The notes beneath the pieces were generated by a model. It was not told the DNA's origin. It did no database searches and was given only the letters and a program-made list of their open reading frames with translations. 64,000 bases of DNA from Ephemerocybe angulata (lineage: Eukaryota > Basidiomycota > Agaricomycetes > Agaricales > Psathyrellaceae): the NCBI GenBank assembly GCA_013368325.1, contig JAACJK010000057.1, positions 434,001 to 498,000 on the forward strand, written 5' to 3'. Shown here one piece after another: positions 25,517-36,490 of this stretch (positions are counted from its first letter, which is position 1; every line of letters starts with the position of its first letter). Made by a program: the position numbers and the translations under genes.

Positions 25517-28500
25517 ATGCCTCATCCTTGTAAATGCGGCTGCGAGCAGATCGTTGGCGTTCAGATCACCGAACGGACGGAGCGTCATCATCTCAGCAAT
25601 CCCGGTTTGCGCGTTCAAGCTATGCAACAGATGGCCAGCCAGGGCCCCAAGCCGTTCGACTTTGCTAGCCTTTCTGGCGCCAGCCGTTCCAATCCCACAG
25701 ACGACAGCATGGATGTTGTTGAAGATCCTGGGTATTCAAATCAGGATGCCGGCGCCTCTGGCCTCAATACGCTTGGATCGGGATCCGAAGACATTGAGAT
25801 GGACGACAACGTGGACGACGACCCAGAATCTGAGTCCGTCCACTTCAATGAGCAAGACAACAATACTACCCCACTGGACATATCACTGGATGGCGCTCCC
25901 GGTCCCGTTCAGGAGACACTCAAGGCTTGGAAGGATCAGCGCGCCACGGTCGAGGACGTCATTGACCTTGAAGAGGACGACGAGGCGGAGGAGGACAATG
26001 CTAGGGCGTACACGTTATACGACAATGGATGGTTTGACTATGACCAGGAGGAAGATTACCACCTCAACATGGATCAGCACTCAGAGGAAATGGAGGAGAG
26101 AATGGCAAACCTGATTGCTGATTTCGGTGAGTGGCATGTACTAGTCTCCTTTGCTTATCTTCTAACAATGTGATTAGTTGAGGATATAGACGATGATGAC
26201 TTGGATATTCTACGTGCCTATTCTCTCAAACTCGACAACAACCTCACCGATGCAACTTTCCGACAGCTTCCACAGGCCTTTCCAAAACACAACATTGCCA
26301 GCCTTAAGGTCACTAGGAAGCGGATCGAATTCCTGTCCAAATTTCGACCCCAACCTTTCGACTGTTGCATTAACTCATGCCTCTGCTACACTGGAGCGCA
26401 CGAGAAAGCAGACAAATGCCGCTTCTGCAAAGAACCGCGATACAACGCATCTGGCAAACCACGCAAGCGCTTCAACTACATCCCCCTTACCCCACGCTTA
26501 TCGGCGCTGTACAGCGACAAGGCTATGGCCGAGAAAATGCGATACCGCCACGAGTACAAGCACCATGACGGTGTCTACGAGGATGTGTTTGATGGACGGA
26601 TATACCGCAATCTCTGCAAGACGAAGGTCGAGGTTGGAGAAGAGGAGCAGGATCATACATACTTCCAGGATGCCACCGATATTGCGCTTGGGTTCGCCAC
26701 CGACGGCTTCTCGCCTTTCAAGAATCGGAAGCAGACTTGCTGGCCCATTCTCGTATACAACTACAACCTCCCACCGTCTGTCCGCTTCCTCTTCGAAAAT
26801 CTCATCTGCGTCGGCGTCATTCCTGGGCCCAGGAAACCGAAGGATATGGACTCTTTCCTCTGGCCATTCGTCATTGAGCTTCTCAGCCTGGCACTTGGCG
26901 TCAGGGCACTCCACGGTGTTCTTCGGGCCTTTTTTACATTACGAGCATATCTAATCCTTGGCGGGGGAGACATGCCTGCCGTCGCCATGCTGATGCTGAT
27001 GAAGGGGTCTAACGGTATATACCCATGCCGGATGTGCAAAATCCGTGGAGTCCTGAAGCCAGGATCGACCACCTACTACTGCCCTCTTGTTCGTCCCAAA
27101 GGCCTCCCAATACCAGCAGACGTACCTGCGCAGTACGACCCAGCCAAGCTGCCACTTCGATCCCACAACGAATTCATCGACGATGGCGAGATATCCCAGT
27201 CGACGCGCAATCCCACCGAGGCAGAGCGACGGTCGAAGGAGTCGGGTGTCAAGGGTGTGCCCATCCTCTCTCAACTCCCATCTCTCTTCTTTCCTATGTC
27301 ATTCCCCTTCGATTTTATGCATCTCATCTATGAGAACGTCGTGAAGAATCTGATCAGCTTCTGGTGCGCTGATTTTAAGGACCTCGACCACTCCAATGCG
27401 CCCTACGTCATCGAGAATAGTGTATGGAAAGGAATCTGCGAGGCAACTGCGGACGCTGGCCGGACGACACCCCTTGCATATGGACCCGCAATACCGAACA
27501 TGTCCGAAGATGGTGTTACGCTTACCGCCGACATGTACTCGTTCTGGGTCCAGTTCCTCGGCCCCGTCGTCTTACAGGGATGTTTTCCGAACCGGACCGT
27601 GTACGCTCACTTCGTCGCACTCGTCAAGTTGATCACCAAATGCCTGCAGTTTACCATCACCGAAGACGAACTGGGAGAGATACGAAATGGGTTTATACAA
27701 TGGGTCAAGGAGTATGAAAGGTATGGACTCGTTAGGCTCAGATCACCGTTCAAAGCTTCAACTTACGCACCTGAACTATTAGAATATACTACCAGTACAA
27801 AGCTGACCGTCTGTCTGCATGTCCTTCCACGATTCATGCGCTACTGCACATTGCTGATGGAATACGTGCCTTGGGCCCTGTATGGGTCTACTGGGCATTC
27901 CCCATGGAAAGATTCTGTGGGAGATTGGCGAGATTTATACGCAGTCGGAGGTTTCCTTTCTCGCACCTCGACAACCAAGTTCTAGCACATGCGCAGCTTA
28001 CGCAGATCAAGAACGTGTACCGTCTCCATGACGAGCTCTGTCTCGACCCTCCCAAGAACACGAGCAAGATGTGGGACTTCGCGATACCAGGAGAGCTTTG
28101 TGCGTCATTTGCTTACTATTGCTATGCTTCTCACTAACGAATCGATATGTGTAGACAAGCAGTACACTCTTGTCTCTCCACGAAAGGTTGACCCGGTTCT
28201 TGCCGTCGGTCTACTTAATAAAATCGCCGCAGCGCTCGTCACACGCCTCAGCCCACTCGACCCCAAGGAGAAAAGCCCGGTTAACCTTCCACGAATGAAA
28301 ACACTGCTCACTGCGTGCACTATCGAGGCTTGGGGGCGCCTCCGCCGTCTTGAAGGCGGTGATACTATGTTGGCATCAGAGATTGTCAATATGGCGGCAG
28401 AGGATAGGCGCGATGCAACTTGGGTCAAAGTAAGTGGTTCTTGGAGTCAAATAGAGCTTACATTGACCATCCTTATAGTACCAAGTCTACGTCGATGGAA

Positions 28501-28838
28501 ATTCTCGGTCGCTCAAAGCGAGAGTCGACTACAACCTCAAGACTTTCTTTGGCCAGCTCAAATACCTCTTCCTCCTCCGTATCCCCCCTTCCCCCGATGT
28601 TGGCATCACCGAGCACACTTACGTCGGTCTGGCCGCCATCTCGGAATGCAACAACATTACTCCACATTCTTCAGGGCTTTCCGGCCTCTACTCTTACACT
28701 AACCAACGCGCCCTCGAGATTGTTGACATCGCAACGGTCCAATCACTCGTTGGACGGATAAAGTACAAGAACAAGTGGACTCTGTTTGACCGTAGCCCTG
28801 ATTTAGCATCCCATCCGAATGACCTGAGCGAGGAGTAG
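25517..28838 (+). CDS. TNP2-like transposase of the CACTA element (Transposase_21 family)
   Basis: DDE-type transposase that cuts and moves the element. ATG at 25517. The N-terminus has a Cys-rich start (MPHPCKCGCEQ) and a long acidic region. The core follows: FRPQPFDCCINSCLCYTGAH with EKADKCRFCKEPRY (a zinc-binding-like CxxC pair), FKNRKQTCWPILVYNYNLPP, GNGIYPCRMCKIRG-like GSNGIYPCRMCKIRG, and the family signature FFPMSFPFDFMHLIYENVVK. The C-terminal part includes GPVWVYWAFPMERFCGRLAR and TYVGLAAISECNNITPHSSG. Introns: about 26126-26176, 27720-27781, 28096-28153 and 28430-28478, all frame-consistent. Stop at 28836-28838. No internal stop or frameshift was found, so the protein may be functional. 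The DDE residues were not assigned individually. Confidence 0.85.
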
Positions 28839-29113
28839 CACGCTGTACATCCACCTGCTTTGCCCTTCTTAATATACAACTTTACCTATGTTTACCACCT
28901 GTTTTCCCGGACTCACCAGGTACGTCTATTTTGCGTACCTCCCAGGTACTGTCCAGGTGTGATTACCTGGGCAGTACCTGGCACCGACGTTTACGGTTTA
29001 CCTGGACATTCCCTGGACATTTGCTTACCTGGCATTTCCAGGGAACGGGAAGAATACCTGGACATTCCAGGTACGTCCAGGTACGTCCAGGTTTTTTTCC
29101 CGGAAACAGGTTC
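28839..29113. repeat. Right subterminal motif array (ACCTGG / CCAGGT)
   Basis: From about 28895 to 29092 there are roughly twelve copies in both orientations: ACCACCTG, CACCAGGTACGT, CCCAGGTACTGTCCAGGTGT, ACCTGGGCAGTACCTGG, TTTACCTGGACATTCCCTGG, TACCTGGACATTCCAGGTAC and a repeated GTACGTCCAG unit. It mirrors the left array. Confidence 0.75.
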
Positions 29114-29120
29114 CATAGTG
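29088..29120 (-). repeat. Right terminal inverted repeat of the CACTA element
   Basis: Ends CATAGTG at 29120, the complement of the left CACTATG. Together with the T7 run and flanking CAGG/CCGG it matches the left repeat. Confidence 0.8.
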
Positions 29121-29706
29121 TCAAACCTCCATATTTGAGGTCTTTCGCCAGGTCCCACTTGATCCCCTGGGCCAATCCTAACAGAACTTGCATAGTACAC
29201 TGGTATATACGTCTTATAAAGGCACCCAAAGTTTGAGAAGAAAAGGTGCAGGCATAAACATTTCATAGAATAACCAATGTCGATTTTGATGCACTGTTTT
29301 GGCGGGAGCTCTCGACACCAGAAACGCTCCGACACCCGTCACACTGGCCCATCCTTTACAAAATCTGACATACAGCAAGCCAAAATCCTACGGGTAATAC
29401 CCTGGAGAATTTGGGAGATTTGCGGAAGGGCAAGGTACCTAAATTCGCTCTGGAGTGAAAACAGTCCCAACACTAGGCCAGCGACAGTATACTGGTAAAA
29501 AATGTGGTTACTATCGAAGAGAGCAACATAATTGACAGAGTGAATCCAGACATCCGGTATACAGTAAAGCAAGCGCAATGGAGGACTACTAAGTGAGGCA
29601 GAGCAATGTAAAGTAGAAATACGGAGAGAGAGAAAGTATAGTATGCAATGAAATCGAGAAAGTAGTCCGTGAATATGAATCTGAAAATGCCGTGGAATCC
29701 GGGGTA
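29121..29706. other. Spacer between the CACTA element and the 5-phosphatase gene
   Basis: Contains the outer right flank of the element (with ACTGG motifs to about 29203) and the 3' flank of the phosphatase gene. No gene is seen. Confidence 0.45.
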
Positions 29707-32700
29707 CTACATCAAGGCCTGCCTCACGTAAAACTTCTGCGCCGAGTCCAAGATACGCATCTGCTCGTCCGCCCACGCAGCCTCCACAATCGCCTTCGCC
29801 CTCTCCCTAGCCTCCGCCTGAATATTTTTCACCCTAATCACAAAAGTAGCGCTAATAGGCCGGTGGTCCGACACATTGACCTCGTACCGCTTATAGCTCA
29901 GCTGCTGCATGCGGTCCGCCTCGCGCGACTTCCACAGGATGCGGTCACACCACGCCGGGTGCCGTCGCTTTTCGCTGGTATCGTATTCGTCCGAGCGCGG
30001 GTCATATTTGTAGGTGGGCAAGAAGGTGATGGGGCCTTCACTGAACCCGCGCAGTCGGAAGGTTTTATTGTTTCGCATTTGTTGTAGAAGTTGGTCGTGA
30101 GCGAGAAGATTGCTCAGATCGCCTGAGCGGAACGACGAGAGGTATGTTTCCCGTCTGGTCACATCAATGCGATAATTGAGATCGCCATTGACCTGTAATA
30201 TCCAGAAGTTTAGCCTACAGTACCGGAGTAAAGTGGAACTACTCACAAGAACGAATTCGTGGTCGAGAACCATCGTCCCGTCTCCTCCTCGAACATAGGC
30301 GGTCTCCAAGGGTGAAGGCTCGAAGATACCCTTCTCCTCCAAGATAGCTGCTATATCCGAGTTTCGTTGCTTGATTGCATGCTGGCCCGCAGCCAGGTGA
30401 CAGTTGATAAAACACAGGGACGAATCTCCTATCACCACCCGCGCAATTACAGCACCCTAACGTACCAGTAATTAGAAGCAGGACGAGTTTATAAGTATAA
30501 AAAGCCATACCTTATTGCCGTACCTCCCACCCATTCCCCTCTTGATAGCCGCGATGTGCTTCTCTCGGCATACAAACTCATTCGTGTTTCGTACGAACAA
30601 ACACGAAAACAGGCCGACCATGCTCTCCGTGAGCACTGCGGTGTACTCCACCCCGAGCGGCCCAAACGCAGCCTTGACGACACTAACGAACTTGTCGTGC
30701 CACCGCTTGTAGGCACCTGTGACCCTGTCCGAGAGCGCATCGTCTTTCTTCTTTCCGCCGAGGAGCATGTTCTTAGCAGCCATTTTCCTGCTCTCCAAGT
30801 CGATGACCTCTTGGAAGCTGAATGAAATGATGTCCGGCGGGGTATTGACGCTGCTAAATACGTCGGCGAAGAACTCGGCGTTCCGTCCGCCGTCATTGAG
30901 AGATTCCGGCCGAGCTGCGTCGCAGTTCCACGAGACGACGAGAGCGTTGATATCCTGGAATGTGCTAAACGAGCTTTCGTTTTTGACAAGCTCGTTCTCT
31001 GAAACGTATATGAGCACGGCTCCAGAGTAACAACGAGAGAAGCACAATAGACTCACCAACCCAATCCACACCCAACAGCCCATCCCACAGTTTGACCAAC
31101 TCGTCCCTTCCCAAGCTAACCACGCAAAGCTTCTGGTTCGTCTCGATCGCCCTAAAGTTGACAAATATCTTCAGCACCGGGTACGCGTTATGCGCCTGCC
31201 ACTGGTTGGTCATAATCCACGGCGTCTGCCGTACATCGTACGCCGATATGAGCCCATTCCGACTCCCAGCCCACAGCCGCTCGTTCACCCCTTCCAAGCA
31301 CATAATATCCGACGTCGACACCTTCGTCACCTCAGTGCACGAAGGCCACCCATCGTCCGTGTCCAGATTCCATATCGACACATACCCCTCCTCGTGCCCC
31401 ATGTACACTCTGTCTGGCTCCGTCGGGAGTATGGTTGCGCTCGTCACCTGCCCACAGTGCTCGGACGGCATAATTGACTTTCCAGGCGCCGCCGTGTTGA
31501 AGATATCAAACACGCGGATAATCGGTACCACCCTCCCGAGCGACCCTCCCCCCGAATGTTCAGTTCTCGAGGCCGTCCAGAGCTTCCCATCCAGCAACTT
31601 CACGAAATCCATCTTGTCCGTCGTCCGCACGGCGCGCGGTACCGTGTACGTGAGACCCACGTCCTGTTCAGGGTGCTCTGGGTCAGGGGAGAAAATAAGC
31701 GCCTTGCCCGACTCGTCCAGTGACACCATCGAGCGCCCGTGCCGGAACATCTGGCACACGGGATGCAGATGCGCAGAAGGTTTCGTCGCTGTAAGAGCCC
31801 CGCTCCTAATATCCATCTCGAGGATACTCCCATCCTTCGTGCCCATCCACACAATAGCGCCGCGATCCGCCTTGTTCATCGACGGACTAAACTCCATGCT
31901 CAGCACCTTCGTGTCCTTCATCCCCAGCTGCTTCATATCCAAGTCGTACAGCGGCGCATCCGAGATCTCGAGGTTGTAAATCTTGATATGGTGCACATGC
32001 GACACGACGAGGTTCGGGCCAGATGCGATGACGCACCCGGAGTGCGGGTGGAATCTGAGCTGCGGGGGTGGGAAGCCAGGCCTGAACGAGAGCGTTGGGA
32101 GGCGCCGCGACGAGCTGCTGCTGTCGGGGATGGTGTCGACGATGCGGCTCGCGGCGGACGCGTCTTCCTCCGGGCCCTCTTCATCGTCCGACGACCCCTC
32201 TGCGGCGCGCCGGGCGGCTGGGAGCTTGTCGCCCAGGGCGATCGTGCGTGTAGGGGGTGGCTGGAACTTGGAGAGAGGCTTGCGATCGCCGTTAGGGGAC
32301 GGTGAGGAGCTGTCGGAGGGGGTTTCGGGGAGGGGCTGCGCGACGGCTGGTTTTGCCATCGTGCTGCGGCGAGGGCTAGGAGAAGATCGGTTTTCTGGTG
32401 GAGCAAGGTAGGGAACGGTGGGACGGCGGTGTGGGAGAGGAGGGGGTAGTGTACTGTTACTTGGGGCGTCTGGCTGCGGGGAGCGTGACGTTCGATGACG
32501 AGGGGGTGGAGGAGGCAATCCCGGTCGTGACGATCGTGGCGGCGGAGCTGGGGGAGGTGCAGGGAAATGTGACGAGGAGTCGGTGGTGTAATCCAAGTCC
32601 TCAACTGGATTACTGTTGGATCTGCTGAGCTTGGGTGGGGAGACAGCTGGGGTCTCCTCCTCGCGTTCTGCGAATCCGAGTGGCGACTCTGATCTGCGCT

Positions 32701-33325
32701 GCCTGCTCGAGCCGTTCTCGGGACTTTGTGAGATCATGAACGTAGGTCGTGGGGGGACTGGGGGTACGGGTGGTTTTGAAATAGACATGGATGTCGATCG
32801 TAGGGCAGAACCTCCATAACTGGATGCATGGTCAGAGACACAAAGCTTTTGAAATCAGGAATTTTGTACTCACAATGGACCCTTCATGGATGCCAGATCC
32901 CCAGGCTGCATTTCCCGGACATCTGCCCGTGCTGCATTCCCATTCCCATTCCCATTTCCGTTTGAGGTTGAAGGTGGTAAAGGTACGGGTCGAGTCAACG
33001 GTGAGGGTGCAGGCGATACAGACGGTTTGGCGCGCGTCGGTGGGGGCGGTGGGGGTCGTTTGAGGGCTGCCGACTTGGGATCGAGGACGTCCGACACCGG
33101 ACTTTTCAAATCCGACGACGAAGACGACGCTCTCAGTGCATGTATCGTTGAATCTACGGTGAGGCTGTTGTTTGAAGCGGCTCGCGCTCGGGGAAAAGTG
33201 CCGCCGGGTCTGGGAGAAAGGGGCGGGGCGTCCGCACTTGACTTTAGACCGCTGCCTGCAGCCAGCTGTTCAAAGCGCGACCGCAAACTCGACACTGCGA
33301 GAGAAACCTCGTCCTGGTCGCCCAT
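29707..33325 (-). CDS. Inositol-polyphosphate 5-phosphatase with N-terminal WD40-like propeller
   Basis: Removes the 5-phosphate from phosphoinositides or inositol phosphates at membranes. ATG at 33325 (MGDQDEVSLAVSSLRSRFEQ). Intron 1 ends just before codons for YGGSALRSTSMSISKPP, keeping the frame. A long disordered Pro/Ser-rich region, with a short Asn-Gly repeat near 32940, precedes WD-like blades: FHPHSGCVIASGPNLVVSHV, RGAIVWMGTKDGSILEMDIR, RVYMGHEEGYVSIWNLD, ERLWAGSRNGLISAYDVR. The catalytic domain follows with all hallmarks: NALVVSWNCDA, DIISFSFQEVIDL, SLCFINCHLAAGQ, FVLVNGDLNYRID, RRHPAWCDRILWK and VNVSDHRPISATF. It ends KFYVRQALM, stop at 29707. WD40 plus 5-phosphatase fusions are known in plants and fungi. 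Four introns. Confidence 0.9.
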
Positions 33326-34034
33326 GGTGTTTGCGAAGACCTGTAATGTGGTCCGAGCTATATGTTTCCCGGTCTACACCTTCCTGCGGAGCGATGACGC
33401 GCGGAACACGCACCTAGACCCGCTACAACACGTTTTCGCCCCTAGTTCTACGGACAGTTGGAGATGAAGCACAGTGATGTGCACCGCTGAGCAAGGGTTC
33501 TCGGGATCCCAAGCTATCGGCGTTCGCGGGTACTGTGGTGCGGTTTGGTTTGCTCAGTATGCAATTTCCTGCCGTGGTGTGATCGCAGACGCCGAAGAGC
33601 CCTTTGCTAGTGGTGAGATGGCCGCCAGATTGAGGACTTCGAGGGCGTTAATTGGTTGTAAATGACGCGGTGGTGGTTATAGTCCAAGTTATATTGGTGT
33701 CGAGATCAAATCGTATGGCAGCCCATCTCCGAAGCTCGGGTCGTTGTGCGCGACAATAAGTATAAAGAGCACACACAGGTTTGGTACATTGTGGCGCCAT
33801 AATAGCTTTCAGGTAACGACTCAGAGAGTAGCTATAACAATCGCTTCTGAGTTTTCGATGACTGGATTGTCGCCATGCTTCGAGTTCGGTAGAATGGGCG
33901 CTTGGCACGGGAAGACTTCACCGCCGCTCAATCCGACCAAAAATGGAGATCTTGGACTTCGTGTTATCGAGTAATATTACACTGCAAGCTACTCATAGTC
34001 CACCGCAACTCACCCCATCTTCACCACTGCTCCT
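33326..34034. other. Intergenic region between the 5-phosphatase and the P450
   Basis: Promoter side of the phosphatase gene and 3' side of the P450. Open frames here lack protein-like composition. Nothing further is recognised. Confidence 0.4.
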
Positions 34035-36327
34035 TCACTCGATCCTCTTGACAATCAATGGCACCTTCGGTCCATTCTGTCCCTCCAGCTTCGGACGTGC
34101 CAAAATACCCCTGTGGCTCCCAATTTTGGTGACAACACCGTCAGGAAGCTCAAAGCTAAAGTTCCGTATCAACACCGAAAGCGTAGCCTGACGAAAAGAA
34201 GAAAGGGTAAAAAAAAACATTGTCAGCATCAGGAATCGAAGGGGCAGCTCAGGGGTTGCGGCGCTTATTCAAGCCCGGAGCCGTGGCGCCACCGTGGACA
34301 TGGTTGCTTGGACACGCACCTTAAAGTTTCCAATCGCGAAGTTTCTCCCAAGACACAGCCTCGGTCCATCGGAGAACGTCAGTAGATGGTGATAGCCTTG
34401 GATGGCTTTCGCCCCAGCGCCTATTCCATCCTTCCCATCCGCACCCTCGATCCAACGCTCAGGCTTGAACTCTTTCGCGTCGGGGCCCCACAGCTCCTCA
34501 GATTGGTTGATGAAAGCGATGGGACACGCTACGGTTGTCCCTTTGGCGACGACAAGTTGGGTGGTGGTCTCCCCTGCGGCTGTTGTTATAGGATTGCTGA
34601 GGGGAATGACGTCGTCCTCGGTTGCCTGGTATTTTTGGTATGAGAAAATAGTCGACACCAATGCCCGAGATATCCTTACCGTCCGGTTTATGTTGGGCAA
34701 CGGGGGGTGGAGTCTTAGCACTTCTTGGGTGATGGAATTGAGGTAAGGAAGTCCCGACAACTCTTCCCAGGTGGGATCCCTGCCCTCAAACTGGGCGAAC
34801 TCTTCTCTAAGAGCGGTCTGCTTGTCTTGATGTCTGCTGAGCTCGATAAGTGCCCACTAGAGTACACTCGATGTGAGTATGGCTGTGCTGGCGAGGAAAC
34901 GCAATGGCAGTACCGTCAAGCTAATTGAAGTGGTTTCGTAGCCCGCAAACAACAAGGTATTCTGTTTGATGTGTCGCTGTTAGAGAGGGAGATATGGGGA
35001 AGCTAGAAGTTCACCGACCATCTATCACGAAAGGTATCAGAAATCTTTCAATTCCTTGTGAAATGATAGATGAACAGACCTGAGCAAGAACCTCTTCCTC
35101 AGACATGGACAGTCCGTTTGACGCGGTCTCTGCCTTAACTAGAGTACAGCCAAGATGTCTGAGCACGCTCGCGCTGTGAAGAGAAAAAGGACTCACCCAG
35201 CAGCCCCATGATAGACTTGTCGATGCTCTTCGCCTGGTCTGCGTCGGCCGCCCCCGACACCTTCCTTCCCGATGGCACAAGAATCATATCAGCAACGGCG
35301 GCCATCGACGACTTGATCCTTTTCATTGTCCTGTTATGCCTCGCAGGTAGGCGTTGAAGGATGGGGAATGCAGGCCCGAGAATGAAAAGGACTTTAGAGA
35401 CCCATCCGGACGACTCGGGTCGCTCAAAAGCCTCAAATATCTTGATAACCTCTGGGTCCTTGCCATCGAGAGCACCGAAGTCGTGCCCAAACCCGGCGAT
35501 ACCCAGATCATCAAGTGAAGCGTGGTTCATCCTGTCAATGCGTTTAACCACACACACACACACACACACCAATGCGGGAATCATGATTGAGAATATACAT
35601 ACCAGGATTGCACTTCGACCATCCGACTTCCATTGTCTAGTAACGTTTCCCAGTTTGACTTAATCTGACCGAGTGGGCGTTAGTTTTGCAGGCGCATCTT
35701 TGGAGGGGGGGCTTGCCTTGTATGCCGAATCGTAGAAGACACTGAGGTAACTACGAGTAGCAGAGACACTGAACGCGGGAGTCAACGCTTTACGCTGCCT
35801 GCCACGCCGTCAGCGAATGAAACGAATGGACGCCTGGCCTTCCGATGACACACCTTCGATGATCGTCCTCCTCTGCCCAAAGAAGCCCGCGACCAAACTA
35901 AGAGACGAGCTTAGTTTCTTTTCGACCTGCCTTGCCAACATATGGTACATACCAGGTTTTCAATGAAAATCTTAGCCAGCCCTGTCTGGTGGTATACCCC
36001 CGTGTCCCTTGCAAGAAAGTGACTAGCAGCCTTGACGTCCGTGATCGTCACGTTCGTCCTCCCAAGACCCATGGGAAGGCTGAAAACGGGCCCAAACTCC
36101 TTGACCCATCCTTCAATAAGAGCGGCCGGGTTCTCAGAGCGAAGGAGAGTTGGAAAGAGACCAACGATCGGGTTCGTTCCCTTTGGCCCGTTCAGCTTCG
36201 TAGTCCTCACCCTACGCGAAGAAGCGCGGCGCGAGACGATGGAGGCGAGCAGAACGACGAAGAGGGCGGCGGCGGCGACGTCTGTGCGGGTCAAGTGCCG
36301 TGCGAAGGATTCGACAAGGGAAGACAT
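34035..36327 (-). CDS. Cytochrome P450 monooxygenase, complete
   Basis: ER-anchored monooxygenase; the substrate is unknown. ATG at 36327. The membrane anchor (VAAAALFVVLLASIV) is followed by a basic linker and a Gly-Pro hinge (LNGPKGTNPIVGL). The next exons give FGRGLLWAEEDDHRRQRKAL and LTPAFSVSATRSYLSVFYDS, then the exon with GFGHDFGALDGKDPEVIKIF. The I-helix is NTLLFAGYETTSIS with the oxygen-activation motif AGYETT. The K-helix ExxR is EVLR in ITQEVLRLHPPLP. PERF-like FKPERW and the heme loop FSDGPRLCLGRNFAIG (Cys ligand) are intact. The last exon is ATLSVLIRNFSFELPDGV.., stop at 34035. Peculiar splicing: a 3-nt exon (35019-35021) and a GC-AG intron near 35677-35717. A CA microsatellite lies in one intron. 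No premature stop was found. Confidence 0.85.
35019..35021 (-). other. Putative 3-nt microexon (ATG, Met) in the complete P450
   Basis: Introns 35022-35079 (58 nt) and 34962-35018 (57 nt) flank a single ATG codon. The spliced product reads EEEVLAQ-M-NTLLFAGYETTS, the expected P450 sequence. The pseudogene paralogue has the same arrangement at 37248-37250. Confidence 0.65.
35548..35570. repeat. CA microsatellite
   Basis: About eleven CA units inside an intron of the P450 gene. Confidence 0.9.
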
Positions 36328-36390
36328 GGTGGTGAGGATAGTTCAACCCGGAAAGGCCGAATAAAGTCCAGCATGGCCTCAATACCCACA

Positions 36391-36399
36391 CATATATAC
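36391..36399 (-). promoter_or_regulatory. TATA box of the complete P450
   Basis: TATATAT read on the minus strand, about 65 bp upstream of the ATG at 36327. Confidence 0.45.
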
Positions 36400-36490
36400 C
36401 CAGCCGCCGGGTCTGGCACCAAGTGACCAACGTACTCTCCACGCTCTAGCACCGAATTCTCAAAGGACGTGCAAAGCTGAGGGGCCAAAC

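Larger units (their letters stand above)
22116..29120 (+). mobile_element. CACTA (CMC) DNA transposon, about 7.0 kb, apparently intact
   Basis: Left end 22116 starts CACTATG and right end 29120 finishes CATAGTG. Reading both ends inward, the terminal repeats align without gaps for about 33 bases and share the exact block CCGGGAAAAAAACCTG (22132-22147, and its complement at 29089-29104). Both ends carry many degenerate copies of a TACCTGG/CCAGGTA motif, as expected for CACTA subterminal repeats that bind the element's own protein. Inside are three genes: a leftward accessory gene (22790-24223), a rightward small gene (24471-25201) and a TNP2-like transposase (25517-28838). The neighbouring bases (left ..CAT, right TCA..) do not form a clean 3-bp target duplication. 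The outer boundary is therefore slightly uncertain. Confidence 0.8.

Noticed and set aside
31092..31979. A 295-codon plus-strand frame
   Set aside because: It lies fully opposite the WD40 part of the 5-phosphatase gene and has no domain likeness.
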